Shown here piece by piece: positions 7,932 through 16,152 of a DNA stretch of 39,352 nt. The stretch is from Gammaproteobacteria bacterium (GTDB lineage Bacteria > Pseudomonadota > Gammaproteobacteria > Steroidobacterales > GCA-2729495), in the NCBI GenBank assembly GCA_027293165.1, contig JAPUGB010000185.1, positions 1 through 39,352 of the forward strand. Direction: 5' to 3'. Both the position numbers and the translations under genes were made by a program. The notes below the pieces were generated by a model. The model did not search any database and was not told the DNA's origin. It saw only the letters and a list, made by a program, of their open reading frames with translations. Position 1 is the stretch's first letter; the number at the start of each line of letters is the position of its first letter.

Positions 7932-8765
7932 TCATTCCGACCGCAACAGTTCATTGATCGCAACCTTGGCGCGTGTCTGAGCATCCACTCGCTTGACGAT
8001 AACTGCGCAATATAAATTGCAGTTGCCGGTTGCAGAGGGGAGGCTTCCTGCAACGACAACGGCTCCGGCGGGAATGCGGCCATACAGCACGGTGTCATTT
8101 TCACGATCATAGATACGCGTGCTTTTGCCGATGAACACCCCCATCGATACCACGGCGCCTTCTTCAACGATGACGCCCTCAACTATCTCTGACCGTGCCC
8201 CGATGAAGCAATTGTCCTCGATGATCGTTGGGTTTGCCTGTATCGGTTCCAGCACTCCGCCAATGCCGACGCCACCTGACAGATGCACGTTTTGACCGAT
8301 CTGGGCGCAGCTGCCAACGGTAGCCCAAGTGTCGACCAGCGTGCCGCTGTCGACGTATGCGCCGATATTGATATACGAGGGCATTAGCACGACATTCCGG
8401 GCTACGTAAGCGCCATGCCGGGCCAGCGCATTGGGCACGACCCGAATACCGGCGCTGACGAAATCATCCGCAGACCAGCCGCTGAATTTCAGCGCGACCT
8501 TATCGAAGTAATTGGTGTGGGCGCCGTCAATCATTCGCCCAGTCTCGATGCCAAAATATAATAGGACCGCCTTTTTGAGCCATTGATTGACGTGCCACTG
8601 CCCGTCTATTTTTTCGGCAACACGAAGCTGGCCGCGATCCAATAAATTGACGGATTCGAGTATCGCTTCGCGCAATTCTGGCTCTGCTCGCTCCAGATTG
8701 ATTTCGCTGCGTTGCTCGAAGGCCGCCTCGATGATTGTTTCCAGTTGTTTGGTGTCCTGCTTCAT
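7932..8765 (-). CDS. dapD: 2,3,4,5-tetrahydropyridine-2,6-dicarboxylate N-succinyltransferase
   Basis: DapD transfers succinyl from succinyl-CoA to tetrahydrodipicolinate, the first step of the succinylase route to diaminopimelate. The 277-aa product (E. coli 274 aa) has the helical N-terminal domain (about residues 1-100), the FSGWSADDF segment, and a left-handed beta-helix of hexapeptide repeats (about 105-240, for example [38 protein letters not shown]). The C-terminal region has [13 protein letters not shown]. It is upstream of dapE. The aminotransferase step gene (dapC) is not in this cluster. Confidence 0.97.
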   Translation of the reverse strand: MKQDTKQLETIIEAAFEQRSEINLERAEPELREAILESVNLLDRGQLRVAEKIDGQWHVNQWLKKAVLLYFGIETGRMIDGAHTNYFDKVALKFSGWSADDFVSAGIRVVPNALARHGAYVARNVVLMPSYINIGAYVDSGTLVDTWATVGSCAQIGQNVHLSGGVGIGGVLEPIQANPTIIEDNCFIGARSEIVEGVIVEEGAVVSMGVFIGKSTRIYDRENDTVLYGRIPAGAVVVAGSLPSATGNCNLYCAVIVKRVDAQTRAKVAINELLRSE

Positions 8766-8852
8766 GGCGTAATCACTCAGCCGATGCCGCGCCTCCAGCG
8801 CTTTTCAGCCCAGCCTAACGATATACGCATACGGGCGTGCCAACAAGTTGAC

Positions 8853-8962
8853 TGAAACCCGGGGTCGAAGCGAGGTTTTTTTGCCGGCCAGAGTTGTATC
8901 GATGGGGTCGCTACCCAGCAATCTTCACCCTACGAAAAACCTCGGTTCGACCCCGGGTTTCA
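8853..8962. mobile_element. Second MITE-like inverted-repeat element between glnD and dapD
   Basis: The arms are a perfect 17-bp pair, TGAAACCCGGGGTCGAA (8853-8869) and TTCGACCCCGGGTTTCA (8946-8962). After one mismatch the pairing goes on for about 9 more bases (CGAGGTTTT against AAAACCTCG). About 52 bases separate the arms, and there is no ORF. The right arm ends 2 bases before the glnD stop codon. Total length is about 110 bp. The sequence is unrelated to the element at 1358-1516. It resembles a palindromic dispersed repeat or MITE. A transcript hairpin acting on the glnD-dapD intercistronic region is the alternative. Confidence 0.55.
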
Positions 8963-8964
8963 CG

Positions 8965-11700
8965 CTAGGCAGATTCCTCGAGTGCGGTTACGAGCGAGTG
9001 TTTCAGTGTTTCGCAAGTCGCCTCGTTAAGGGGGCGGTCCTGCTCATCGGTGACAAAGAAAACATCCTCGGCGCGTTCACCCACGGTTAGGATCTTCGCA
9101 TTCAGAATGAAGACGTGATTGTCTCGCAGGACTTTGCCTACTTCGCTCAGCAGTCCCGGTCGGTCACCCGTTACCAGTTCGATAACGGTTCGACTGTTCT
9201 TCTCGTCTTGCAAAAACGAGACCATCGTCGAAGTCGAAAACATGCGGACCTGGCGCGGTGCGCGCCGGGTTACACGGGGATCCAGGTCATCGCCTCGGTC
9301 CACGGCACGGCGAAGACGCTGTTGGAGTTGTTCGCACCGGGCGGTATCGAGGATTCTTTGTCCGTCCGGTTCGAGTACCACGTACACGGAAACGCTGTAA
9401 CCATTCTCAAGCGGAATAACCCGCGCATCCACGATGGTTAAGCCAAATTCATCGAGCACCGCGGTTGCGGTTGCAAATGTAAAGTCGACCTGTGGCGTGT
9501 ACAGAAATATCGTCGTACCTGCGGAGGAGTCATCGTTCTGTACGGCTACCAGAAACGGTCGCTGGCTTGGATCAAAATCGACCAGAAGCTGCGTATGCCA
9601 GGACATCTCTTCAGAGCGGCAGCGGAGAAAATATTCTTCGCCGAAGTCAGCCCAAATTCGGTCGATCTCAGCATCACTTACCTCGCTGGATGCCAGCAGC
9701 TGTCTTGCAGCTTGTTTTTTCTCCAGCAGCAATTCTTCTTTGTCGATAGGAATCTCGAGCCCTCTGCGCAACGCACGTTTGGTCATTTCATACAGTTCTT
9801 CGAACAACTGTGCTTTCCAGGAATTCCAGAGTTTCGGGCTGGTCGCTCGGACATCGGCTACGGTCAGCAGGTAGAGATAATCGAGATGTGTTTCATCGCC
9901 AACTAGCGCCGCAAATTCCCGGATGACTTCTTGATCGTCGACGTCTTTTTTCTGGGCCGTCAGTGACAGCGCCAAATGGTGCCGAACGAGCCAGGCAACC
10001 AACCGCGCCTCGTATCGACTCATACCGTGTTCAAGGCAGTATGCTTCGGCGTCAACCGCGCCCAATTCTGAATGATCGCCGCCCCGGCCCTTGGCAATGT
10101 CATGGAAAAGGCCCGCCAAATATGCGACCTCGGGTACTGGCAAGCCTTTCATAATTTCGCTGCAACGTGGGAACTCATGATCAAATCGTTCCAGGGCAAA
10201 GCGCCGCAGGTTACTTACTACGAAGAGTGTATGTTCATCGACGGTGTATGCATGAAACAGGTCATACTGCATACGCCCGACGATGCGGCCAAAGTGTGGA
10301 ATGTACTGGCCTAGCACGCCGTACAGATTCATACGCCGGAGCTCGTGCGTGACACCCTCTGGCGCATGCAGAATCTGCAAAAACAGGCGATGGTTCTTCG
10401 GGCTCTGCCTGAACTCGTCGTCTATTCGGTGCAGGTTTCGCCTGATCAGCGCAATCGTGTAGGCGCTGACGCCATTGAGTTCGGGATGTTGTTGCAGGAT
10501 TAGGAAGATTTCGAGTAAAGCCGATGGATTCGATTGGAAAACGTCGTTACTCGTGACCTGGAGAAACCCGTTTCTTACCTGGAAGTCTTCAGTAAGCGGT
10601 TCCGGTGGCGCATGAGGATTCATCAGGATGGCTTCCTGGAACAGTTGCAGCAGCATCTCGTTGACGCGACTGAGCTCCATTACTGTCCGGTAATATCGCT
10701 GCATGAATTGTTCTACCGCCAGGGTATAAGAGGCGTCTTCATAGCCAAATAAACTGGCAATCTTTGCCTGATGGTCAAACAGCAGGCGATCCTCCCGGCG
10801 GCCGGTGACGATGTGCAGCGCAAAGCGAATACGCCAAAGAAATTCCCGCCCGTCGCGCAAAATGGCTAGTTGTGCCGGCGTCAGGAATTCATGCTCGACC
10901 AGGTCTTCAAGCTTGCCCGTACCGAAATACCGCATTGCGATCCAGGTGATAACCTGAATATCGCGTAACCCTCCCGGACTGCCCTTAATGTTCGGTTCGA
11001 GGTTGTAGGCTGTGTCGTCGTAACGGTGGTGCCGGACGCGTTGCTCTTTCAGCTTGGCTTCAAAAAACGTTCTGGCAGGCCAGATTTCGGTGGGCCCCAC
11101 TGCGTTTTGCATTCGTTTGAACAGTTCTTCCGGTCCTGCCAGTAGCCGAGACTCCATCACCGACGTTGCTACGGTCATATCGCGTCTGCTCTCCTCGCGG
11201 CATTCAGCGACTGTTCGCGCACTGTGTCCCACCTCGAGCCCGATATCCCATAGAAACGCCAGAAATGTGGCGATCGATTGACCGTAGCGGCGCCGCATGC
11301 GGTCCGGCAGAATGAACAGCAAGTCCACGTCGGATGAAGGGTGCAGTTCGTGGCGCCCGTATCCGCCGACGGCGATCAGGGATACGCGTTTCTGCAGCGC
11401 AGCCGGACAACGGTTCCAGGCCGATTGGATCACGCGATCGACCACAGCGGCGCGGTCTCGGACCAGCTGTTCGATCGGGGTATCGGCAAGAAACAACTGC
11501 CCCAGGGCAGCATTGGCTGATCGCAACAGGGATCGATATGCAATCAGACCGGCAGCGGGATCGGCAAGTGCGGCATCGATACGGTCCCAATCAATGCCAA
11601 ACCCACCGACGTTGAGCGTTTGCCGGGCCAGGGCTGCCGCATTGGCGGACTCAAATGGATTGGGTTCGGGCTGAACTGTGCTGCTGGCCGGTGCCCGCAT
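8965..11700 (-). CDS. glnD: Bifunctional [protein-PII] uridylyltransferase / uridylyl-removing enzyme
   Basis: GlnD is the glutamine sensor that uridylylates PII when nitrogen is limiting and removes UMP when glutamine is high. The 911-aa protein (E. coli 890 aa) shows the full domain order. The nucleotidyltransferase has the GGYGR...SSDVDLL motif (G112-G113, metal Asp124/Asp126). The HD hydrolase domain has FHDIAKG (H533/D534) with H543. Two C-terminal ACT domains lie at about 725-800 and 838-905, the second starting ELVTGDRPGLLSEVGK. The start codon overlaps the map stop by one base (TAATG), so the two are coupled. It is followed by the inverted-repeat element and dapD. In Pseudomonas aeruginosa an aminotransferase gene (dapC) follows glnD, and it is absent here. 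Confidence 0.97.
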   Translation of the reverse strand: MRAPASSTVQPEPNPFESANAAALARQTLNVGGFGIDWDRIDAALADPAAGLIAYRSLLRSANAALGQLFLADTPIEQLVRDRAAVVDRVIQSAWNRCPAALQKRVSLIAVGGYGRHELHPSSDVDLLFILPDRMRRRYGQSIATFLAFLWDIGLEVGHSARTVAECREESRRDMTVATSVMESRLLAGPEELFKRMQNAVGPTEIWPARTFFEAKLKEQRVRHHRYDDTAYNLEPNIKGSPGGLRDIQVITWIAMRYFGTGKLEDLVEHEFLTPAQLAILRDGREFLWRIRFALHIVTGRREDRLLFDHQAKIASLFGYEDASYTLAVEQFMQRYYRTVMELSRVNEMLLQLFQEAILMNPHAPPEPLTEDFQVRNGFLQVTSNDVFQSNPSALLEIFLILQQHPELNGVSAYTIALIRRNLHRIDDEFRQSPKNHRLFLQILHAPEGVTHELRRMNLYGVLGQYIPHFGRIVGRMQYDLFHAYTVDEHTLFVVSNLRRFALERFDHEFPRCSEIMKGLPVPEVAYLAGLFHDIAKGRGGDHSELGAVDAEAYCLEHGMSRYEARLVAWLVRHHLALSLTAQKKDVDDQEVIREFAALVGDETHLDYLYLLTVADVRATSPKLWNSWKAQLFEELYEMTKRALRRGLEIPIDKEELLLEKKQAARQLLASSEVSDAEIDRIWADFGEEYFLRCRSEEMSWHTQLLVDFDPSQRPFLVAVQNDDSSAGTTIFLYTPQVDFTFATATAVLDEFGLTIVDARVIPLENGYSVSVYVVLEPDGQRILDTARCEQLQQRLRRAVDRGDDLDPRVTRRAPRQVRMFSTSTMVSFLQDEKNSRTVIELVTGDRPGLLSEVGKVLRDNHVFILNAKILTVGERAEDVFFVTDEQDRPLNEATCETLKHSLVTALEESA

Positions 11701-12464
11701 TACCTATCCTGTGCTCCGAGTGTCAAAATCTCGAAACCTTCGGCGGTAACTAACACGGTATGCTCCCATTGGGCCGACAACGAATGATCCTTTGTCACGA
11801 CCGTCCAACCATCCGGAAGCAGTCGGACGTCGCGCTTGCCGGCATTGATCATGGGCTCAATCGTGAACGTCATCCCTTCTCTTAGTTCCAATCCGGTTCC
11901 CGCTTGACCGTAGTGCAGGATCTGCGGTTCGTCGTGAAATACGCGGCCTATGCCGTGGCCACAATACTCTCGCACTACTGAACAGCGATTAGATTCCACG
12001 AAGGATTGGATCGCATTACCGATATCACCGAGTCGGCCGCCTGGCCGGACCTGTCGGATTCCGAGCCACATTGCCTCGTAGGCAACCTGCGAAAGGTGCT
12101 TCCCGCGCACCGACGCTTTCCCGACCATAAACATTCGACTGCTGTCGCCGTGGTAGGCATCTTTTATTACCGTCACATCGATGTTGACGATGTCCCCCGA
12201 GCGCAAGGTCTTTTCACTCGGAATGCCGTGGCACACCACGTGGTTGACGGAGGTGCAGATCGACTTGGGAAACCCCTTGTAATCCAGCGGAGCCGGTATA
12301 GCCTTTTGCTGACCGACAATATAGCTGTGGCAAATTTCGTCGAGTTCTTGTGTCGTTACGCCAGGCTTAACGTAATCACCGATCATATCCAGCACATCAG
12401 CGGTGAGGCGTCCGGCAACGCGCATTTTCTGCTGTTCCTCGGCATTCTTCAGATTGATGTTCAT
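11700..12464 (-). CDS. map: Methionine aminopeptidase, type I
   Basis: Map removes the initiator Met from nascent proteins. With the ATG at 12464 the product is 254 aa (E. coli 264 aa) and begins MNINLKNAEEQQKMRVAGRL, aligning with the family start. The five metal ligands are visible: D96 in NIDVTV, D107 in YHGDSS, His in GHGIGR, Glu in TIEPM, and Glu in QWEHTV. No good ribosome site precedes 12464. The frame stays open further upstream, with an ATG at 12560 that would add a 32-residue basic, proline-rich leader and another at 12713, so a longer form is possible. The gene is divergent from rpsB, as in E. coli, and forms an operon with glnD. Confidence 0.95.
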   Translation of the reverse strand: MNINLKNAEEQQKMRVAGRLTADVLDMIGDYVKPGVTTQELDEICHSYIVGQQKAIPAPLDYKGFPKSICTSVNHVVCHGIPSEKTLRSGDIVNIDVTVIKDAYHGDSSRMFMVGKASVRGKHLSQVAYEAMWLGIRQVRPGGRLGDIGNAIQSFVESNRCSVVREYCGHGIGRVFHDEPQILHYGQAGTGLELREGMTFTIEPMINAGKRDVRLLPDGWTVVTKDHSLSAQWEHTVLVTAEGFEILTLGAQDR

Positions 12465-12641
12465 CGGCGCTGGCTGGGCACTTTCCTGTGGCGCGGACGG
12501 TCGCTTCGAGGCAACCTGGCCACTGCGAATCAGGGGAGGTCTTCGGTTACTGAATTTCATAGGGCTCTGGCCGGTCGGCGCCGCGGGAGGCCCGGGGCCC
12601 CGCCGGCGTGTTTCCGTCGCAACCGCGGTGCCCCTGGTGCA

Positions 12642-12670
12642 TTGTTGCTGATCCGTCAGTATGGTATAAA
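12642..12670 (+). promoter_or_regulatory. Sigma70-like promoter for rpsB-tsf
   Basis: TTGTTG (12642-12647), a 17-base spacer and TATAAA (12665-12670) make a good sigma70 promoter. The predicted transcript start near 12677 gives an rpsB leader of about 177 bases. On the other strand TTGCTT (12684-12689) and TATACC 15 bases further on could be an overlapping divergent promoter for map, a weaker match. The 389 bases between the map and rpsB starts hold this promoter, the leader structures and possibly the map leader; no other gene is seen there. Confidence 0.6.
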
Positions 12671-12700
12671 GCGCGCGCCTTTTAAGCAACGAAATCCACA

Positions 12701-12716
12701 CATGTGCCGGCACATG
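12701..12716. other. 16-bp perfect palindrome in the rpsB leader
   Basis: CATGTGCC/GGCACATG is a perfect dyad located about 25 bases after the predicted rpsB transcript start. It could be a protein-binding operator or a small hairpin of the leader RNA. Confidence 0.45.
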
Positions 12717-12753
12717 CGGCCGGGTGCCTGGTTGACTTTCGTAATGCCGGATT

Positions 12754-12785
12754 GGTCACGGTACGGCGACGTACCGACTGTGACC
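12754..12785 (+). promoter_or_regulatory. Structured rpsB leader element (candidate S2 autoregulatory RNA)
   Basis: The RNA can form a two-part stem: GGTCAC (12754-12759) with GTGACC (12780-12785), then GGTACG (12760-12765) with CGTACC (12770-12775). A GCGA GNRA-type loop closes it and a GACT bulge interrupts the 3' side. In gammaproteobacteria the rpsB 5' leader is known to be bound by excess S2 to repress rpsB-tsf translation. The position, about 70 bases before the start codon and inside the untranslated leader, fits that role. Assignment to the known S2 leader family is inferred from position and structure, not from a model search. Confidence 0.5.
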
Positions 12786-12853
12786 GCCGAACATTGATGG
12801 TCAATCAGGTTGCCGTATGGGGCACATGGAGGACGAACCCGAAGGAGTTAACA

Positions 12854-14194
12854 ATGCCTCAATCCTCGATGCGCCAGATGCTCGAAGCTGGGGTGCATTT
12901 TGGGCACCAGACTCGGTACTGGAACCCCAAAATGGCACCTTTCATCTTCGGGCAGCGCAACAATATCCATATCATCAACCTTGAGAGTACAGTTCCTCTG
13001 TACGAGAAGGCCTGCGGGTTTATTAAGTCCGTAGTCGCCAACGGTGGCAAGGTGCTGTTTGTCGGCACTAAGCGTGCCGCGCGAGAGGCGATTCAAGCGG
13101 AAGCCGACCGCTGCGGAATGCCGTATGTCAGTCATCGCTGGCTCGGCGGCATGCTAACCAATTTCAAGACAATAAAGCAGTCGATCAAAAGGCTCAAAGA
13201 GCTTGAACAGATGGATGAGGACGGCAGTTTTGAGCAATTGATTAAAAAAGAGGTGCTCGGCCTCAAACGCGAGCAGGCTAAGCTGGAGCGCAGCCTCGGC
13301 GGCATTAAGGAAATGCCTGGACTTCCCGACGCCGTATTTGTAATAGATGTCGCCCATGAAAAGATAGCGGTGCACGAAGCGCGCAAGCTGGGCATTCCGA
13401 TAGTTGCCGTTGTGGACACGAATTGTTCTCCAGACGAGGTCGACTACTTGATTCCTGGAAACGACGATGCAATGCGGGCGGCTCAGTTGTATGCGGCGGG
13501 GATTTGCGAGGCAGTGCTGGAGGGCAAGCAATCATTGCCCACGGTCCCGGTCGGTGACGATGAATTCGTGGAGCTCGATGCACAGGGGCGCCCGGCAACA
13601 CGCACGGCGGGCCGAAAGCGCGCCGCAACGGTCAAACGAGCACGCGGCCAGCGGTCCAGAGCCGCCGTTGCAGCGCAGAGTGAACCTGCGGTACCAGTTC
13701 CCGCGACTTCTGGCGACGCTGAAGGGCTATCGATCGGCGAAGCAGGCGTAAGTGAGCCTGACAAAGAGGTGGCCGTAGCGACAGAACCGCAGGATCAGGC
13801 ACCGGCAGCGACGGAGCCGCAGGATCAGGCACCCGCAGCGACGGAGCCGCAGGATCAGGCACTCGCAGCAACGGAGTCGCAGGATCAGGCACCCGCAGCA
13901 ACGGAGTCGCAGGATCAGGCACCCGCACCGGTCGATGCAGCGCCAGCCACGACCGAGCCGGTCGCTCAGCCGGGAGTCGAAACACTGGCGCAGGACGCCG
14001 CTCAAGAGCCGGTCGTTGCCGCGCCCACCAAGAAGAAGGTGACCAAGAAAAAGGTGGCTACCAGCAAGAAAGCTCCCGCGGCGAAGAAGACAGCCGCGAA
14101 GAAGAAAGCATCCGGAACCCGGGCAGGCACCAAGAAAACTGCGGCAAAAAAGGCAACCAAGAAAGCCACCAAAAAGAAAGCGACTGGCAAGTAA
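12854..14194 (+). CDS. rpsB: 30S ribosomal protein S2 with long repetitive, Lys/Ala-rich C-terminal tail
   Basis: The ATG at 12854 has GAAGGAG 6 bases upstream (12841-12847) and gives [20 protein letters not shown], the standard S2 start. Residues 1 to about 240 are a complete S2, including [44 protein letters not shown] and the [16 protein letters not shown] segment. S2 is normally about 240-260 aa; this product is 446 aa. The extra part has an Arg/Ala stretch (about 247-272), an acidic Pro/Glu/Gln region with five 10-residue repeats (308-357, consensus [10 protein letters not shown]), and a basic end rich in KK and AKK from residue 393, like histone H1 or AlgP tails. There is no stop or frameshift at the normal end, so this is a genuine in-frame extension. 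tsf follows after 103 bases. Confidence 0.95.
   Translation: MPQSSMRQMLEAGVHFGHQTRYWNPKMAPFIFGQRNNIHIINLESTVPLYEKACGFIKSVVANGGKVLFVGTKRAAREAIQAEADRCGMPYVSHRWLGGMLTNFKTIKQSIKRLKELEQMDEDGSFEQLIKKEVLGLKREQAKLERSLGGIKEMPGLPDAVFVIDVAHEKIAVHEARKLGIPIVAVVDTNCSPDEVDYLIPGNDDAMRAAQLYAAGICEAVLEGKQSLPTVPVGDDEFVELDAQGRPATRTAGRKRAATVKRARGQRSRAAVAAQSEPAVPVPATSGDAEGLSIGEAGVSEPDKEVAVATEPQDQAPAATEPQDQAPAATEPQDQALAATESQDQAPAATESQDQAPAPVDAAPATTEPVAQPGVETLAQDAAQEPVVAAPTKKKVTKKKVATSKKAPAAKKTAAKKKASGTRAGTKKTAAKKATKKATKKKATGK
13775..13924 (+). repeat. Five tandem 30-bp repeats inside rpsB
   Basis: Five consecutive 30-base units start at 13775, 13805, 13835, 13865 and 13895. They encode [40 protein letters not shown] and [10 protein letters not shown]. 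Units 2-3 and 4-5 are nearly identical at the DNA level, which suggests recent expansion. The period is a multiple of three, so copy-number change keeps the frame. Confidence 0.95.
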
Positions 14195-14297
14195 TTACGC
14201 GCCAGTGGGCCCGTTCTCCGGTATCGTATCGGAGTCGAGCCTGGGCACTGACACGCGGCGTGCAGTGTCGTCACACCATATATTCAGGACTAGGAAC

Positions 14298-15182
14298 ATG
14301 ACTATTTCGGCGCGCCAGGTGAAAGAGCTAAGGGATCTTAGCGGCGCCGGCATGATGGAGTGCAAAAGCGCGTTGGTGGAAGCCGATGGCGACATTTCGG
14401 TAGCGCAGGATCTGCTGCGCAAGCGCGGCCAGTCGAGCGCCGATAAAAAGTCCGCTCGAATCGCCGCGGAAGGTCGCATAGCATTCGCTCAGCGTGATGA
14501 CACAGCCGTCCTCGTTGAAGTAAATAGCGAAACTGATTTCGTCGCGCGTGATGAAAACTTTATCGATTTTGCTGACGCCTCCGCCGAAGCCGTATTCGAG
14601 TTGAGAACAGATGAATCCGGCGTAGATAAACTCCTGGCAGCAAAAACAAAAGGCGGCGGCACTTTGGATCAAGCGCGCATTGGCCTGGTGGCCAAACTTG
14701 GCGAGAACATCGGTGTGCGGCAATTTAGACAGATGGCGGCAAAGGGCGAAATTGGCCACTACCTGCATCAAGGTTCCAGGATCGGGGTCATCGTGGATAT
14801 CACCGGCGGTGATGCTGAGCTGCGTAAAGATGTAGCGATGCATATTGCCGCCAGCGATCCAGTCTGCATCGCAAAAGAAGACGTACCGAAGGAGCAGCTT
14901 GAGCGTGAACAGACATTCCTTACCGAGCAGGCACAACAGGAAGGGAAGCCGCCGGAAATAGTGGCCAAAATGGTCGAAGGCCGCATGCGAAAATATCTGG
15001 GCGAGATTACACTGCTAGGTCAGCCATTTGTCAAAGACCCGGATATCACGGTGGAGAAGCTTCTAAATCACCATGAGGCATCGATCAATTCGTTTGCCCG
15101 TTTCGAAGTGGGTGAGGGCATTGAGAAAAAGGCCGAAAATTTTGCCGATGAGGTTAAGGCGCAGATCGATGCGGTCGGCTAG
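14298..15182 (+). CDS. tsf: Translation elongation factor Ts
   Basis: EF-Ts is the guanine nucleotide exchange factor for EF-Tu. The product is 294 aa from the ATG at 14298, which has TAGGA just upstream (E. coli 283 aa). It shows the N-terminal UBA-like domain with VKELRDLSGAGMMECKSAL, the EF-Tu contact TDFVARDENF (around residues 80-89), LGENIGVRQF, and the core region HIAASDP with GKPPEIVAKMVEGRM. The open frame continues upstream to 14205, but that part lacks similarity and a ribosome site. It should be co-transcribed with rpsB, as in most bacteria. Confidence 0.97.
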   Translation: MTISARQVKELRDLSGAGMMECKSALVEADGDISVAQDLLRKRGQSSADKKSARIAAEGRIAFAQRDDTAVLVEVNSETDFVARDENFIDFADASAEAVFELRTDESGVDKLLAAKTKGGGTLDQARIGLVAKLGENIGVRQFRQMAAKGEIGHYLHQGSRIGVIVDITGGDAELRKDVAMHIAASDPVCIAKEDVPKEQLEREQTFLTEQAQQEGKPPEIVAKMVEGRMRKYLGEITLLGQPFVKDPDITVEKLLNHHEASINSFARFEVGEGIEKKAENFADEVKAQIDAVG

Positions 15183-15339
15183 AAACCTGTGGTAGCCACG
15201 AATGTCAGTTGAATCGATGTAAGACAAATGCCAGCCAACGAATGTCGCTGAATGGCAAAACCGATGAATTGCCGGTTCCGCGGTTCGAATGGTTAGCGGG
15301 AAGAGTGATTTTCGTACCCGAGGTTTAGTGTAACAGTGG

Positions 15340-15357
15340 CCCCGCCGCCTGGCGGGG
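15340..15357 (+). promoter_or_regulatory. GC-rich hairpin upstream of pyrH
   Basis: CCCCGCC-GCCT-GGCGGGG forms a perfect 7-bp stem with a 4-base loop, 38 bases before the pyrH ATG. No U-run follows, so a classical intrinsic terminator for rpsB-tsf is doubtful; it may be an RNA structure in the pyrH leader. The 213 bases between tsf and pyrH also hold an imperfect direct repeat (ACGAATGTC...TGAAT near 15197 and 15239) but no gene. Confidence 0.4.
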
Positions 15358-15395
15358 TTGCTCCTATGTGTCCGCTGGAATTGCCGGGATTTGAC

Positions 15396-16121
15396 ATGAG
15401 CTCTACTGATATACCGTATCGGCGTATCCTTCTTAAACTTAGTGGCGAAGCCCTTCTCGGCAATGAGGACTATGGCATAGATCCCAAAATATTGACCGAC
15501 ATTGCGACCGAACTTCGCGATGTAGCCGCATTAGGTGTTCAAGTTGGTGTTGTTATCGGCGGCGGTAATATATTTCGCGGCACCGGATTGGCGCGTTCGG
15601 GGATGGATCGGGCAACCGGCGATCACATGGGTATGCTGGCCACCGTTATTAATTCGCTCGCACTTCAGGACGCATTAGAGCGTGAACGGGTAATGGTGCG
15701 CGTCATGTCTGCATTACAGATCCATGAGGTCTGCGAGGACTTCATCCGCCGTCGGGCTATTCGGCACCTTGAAAAAGGCCGAGTGACTATTTTCGCAGCA
15801 GGCATGGGAACTCCATTCTTTACGACTGATACGGCCGCTAGTTTGCGTGCAATAGAAATCGGCGCCGATGTCCTGGTCAAATCAACCAAAGTCGACGGAG
15901 TCTACTCAGCGGACCCGGTAACTAACCCAAACGCGCGGCGCTATGAGCAGCTGTCGTATGACAAGGTGATTAACGATCGGCTCGATGTCATGGATACAAC
16001 GGCTGTAGTCATGTGTCGAGACAATCATATGCCCATCAGGGTTCTTGGCCTGCACCCCCGAGGCAATCTGGTGCGTTTGGTAAGCGGCGAGGACGTAGGT
16101 ACGCTGGTGTCCGATGGCTAG
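15396..16121 (+). CDS. pyrH: UMP kinase
   Basis: PyrH phosphorylates UMP to UDP in pyrimidine nucleotide synthesis. From the ATG at 15396 the product is 241 aa, the same length as E. coli PyrH. Visible family features are [14 protein letters not shown] (amino acid kinase fold), [10 protein letters not shown] (about residues 54-63), [34 protein letters not shown] and [14 protein letters not shown] lies 6 bases upstream of this ATG. ATG 15366 and a start at 15336 are also in frame but would add non-conserved residues. frr follows after 31 bases. Confidence 0.96.
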   Translation: MSSTDIPYRRILLKLSGEALLGNEDYGIDPKILTDIATELRDVAALGVQVGVVIGGGNIFRGTGLARSGMDRATGDHMGMLATVINSLALQDALERERVMVRVMSALQIHEVCEDFIRRRAIRHLEKGRVTIFAAGMGTPFFTTDTAASLRAIEIGADVLVKSTKVDGVYSADPVTNPNARRYEQLSYDKVINDRLDVMDTTAVVMCRDNHMPIRVLGLHPRGNLVRLVSGEDVGTLVSDG

Positions 16122-16152
16122 GATTTGAGTACCTGCATCTGAGAGGTGTGCC

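Noticed and set aside
12006-12797. 263-codon plus-strand frame over map
   Set aside because: Antisense to map, whose metal ligands are all present; no family pattern.
12704-12853. N-terminal extension of S2 starting at 12704
   Set aside because: It covers the structured leader, and GAAGGAG with ATG 12854 gives the standard S2 start.
15183-15395. Possible separate promoter or small gene between tsf and pyrH
   Set aside because: No convincing -35/-10 pair and no ORF with a ribosome site; only a hairpin and an imperfect direct repeat.
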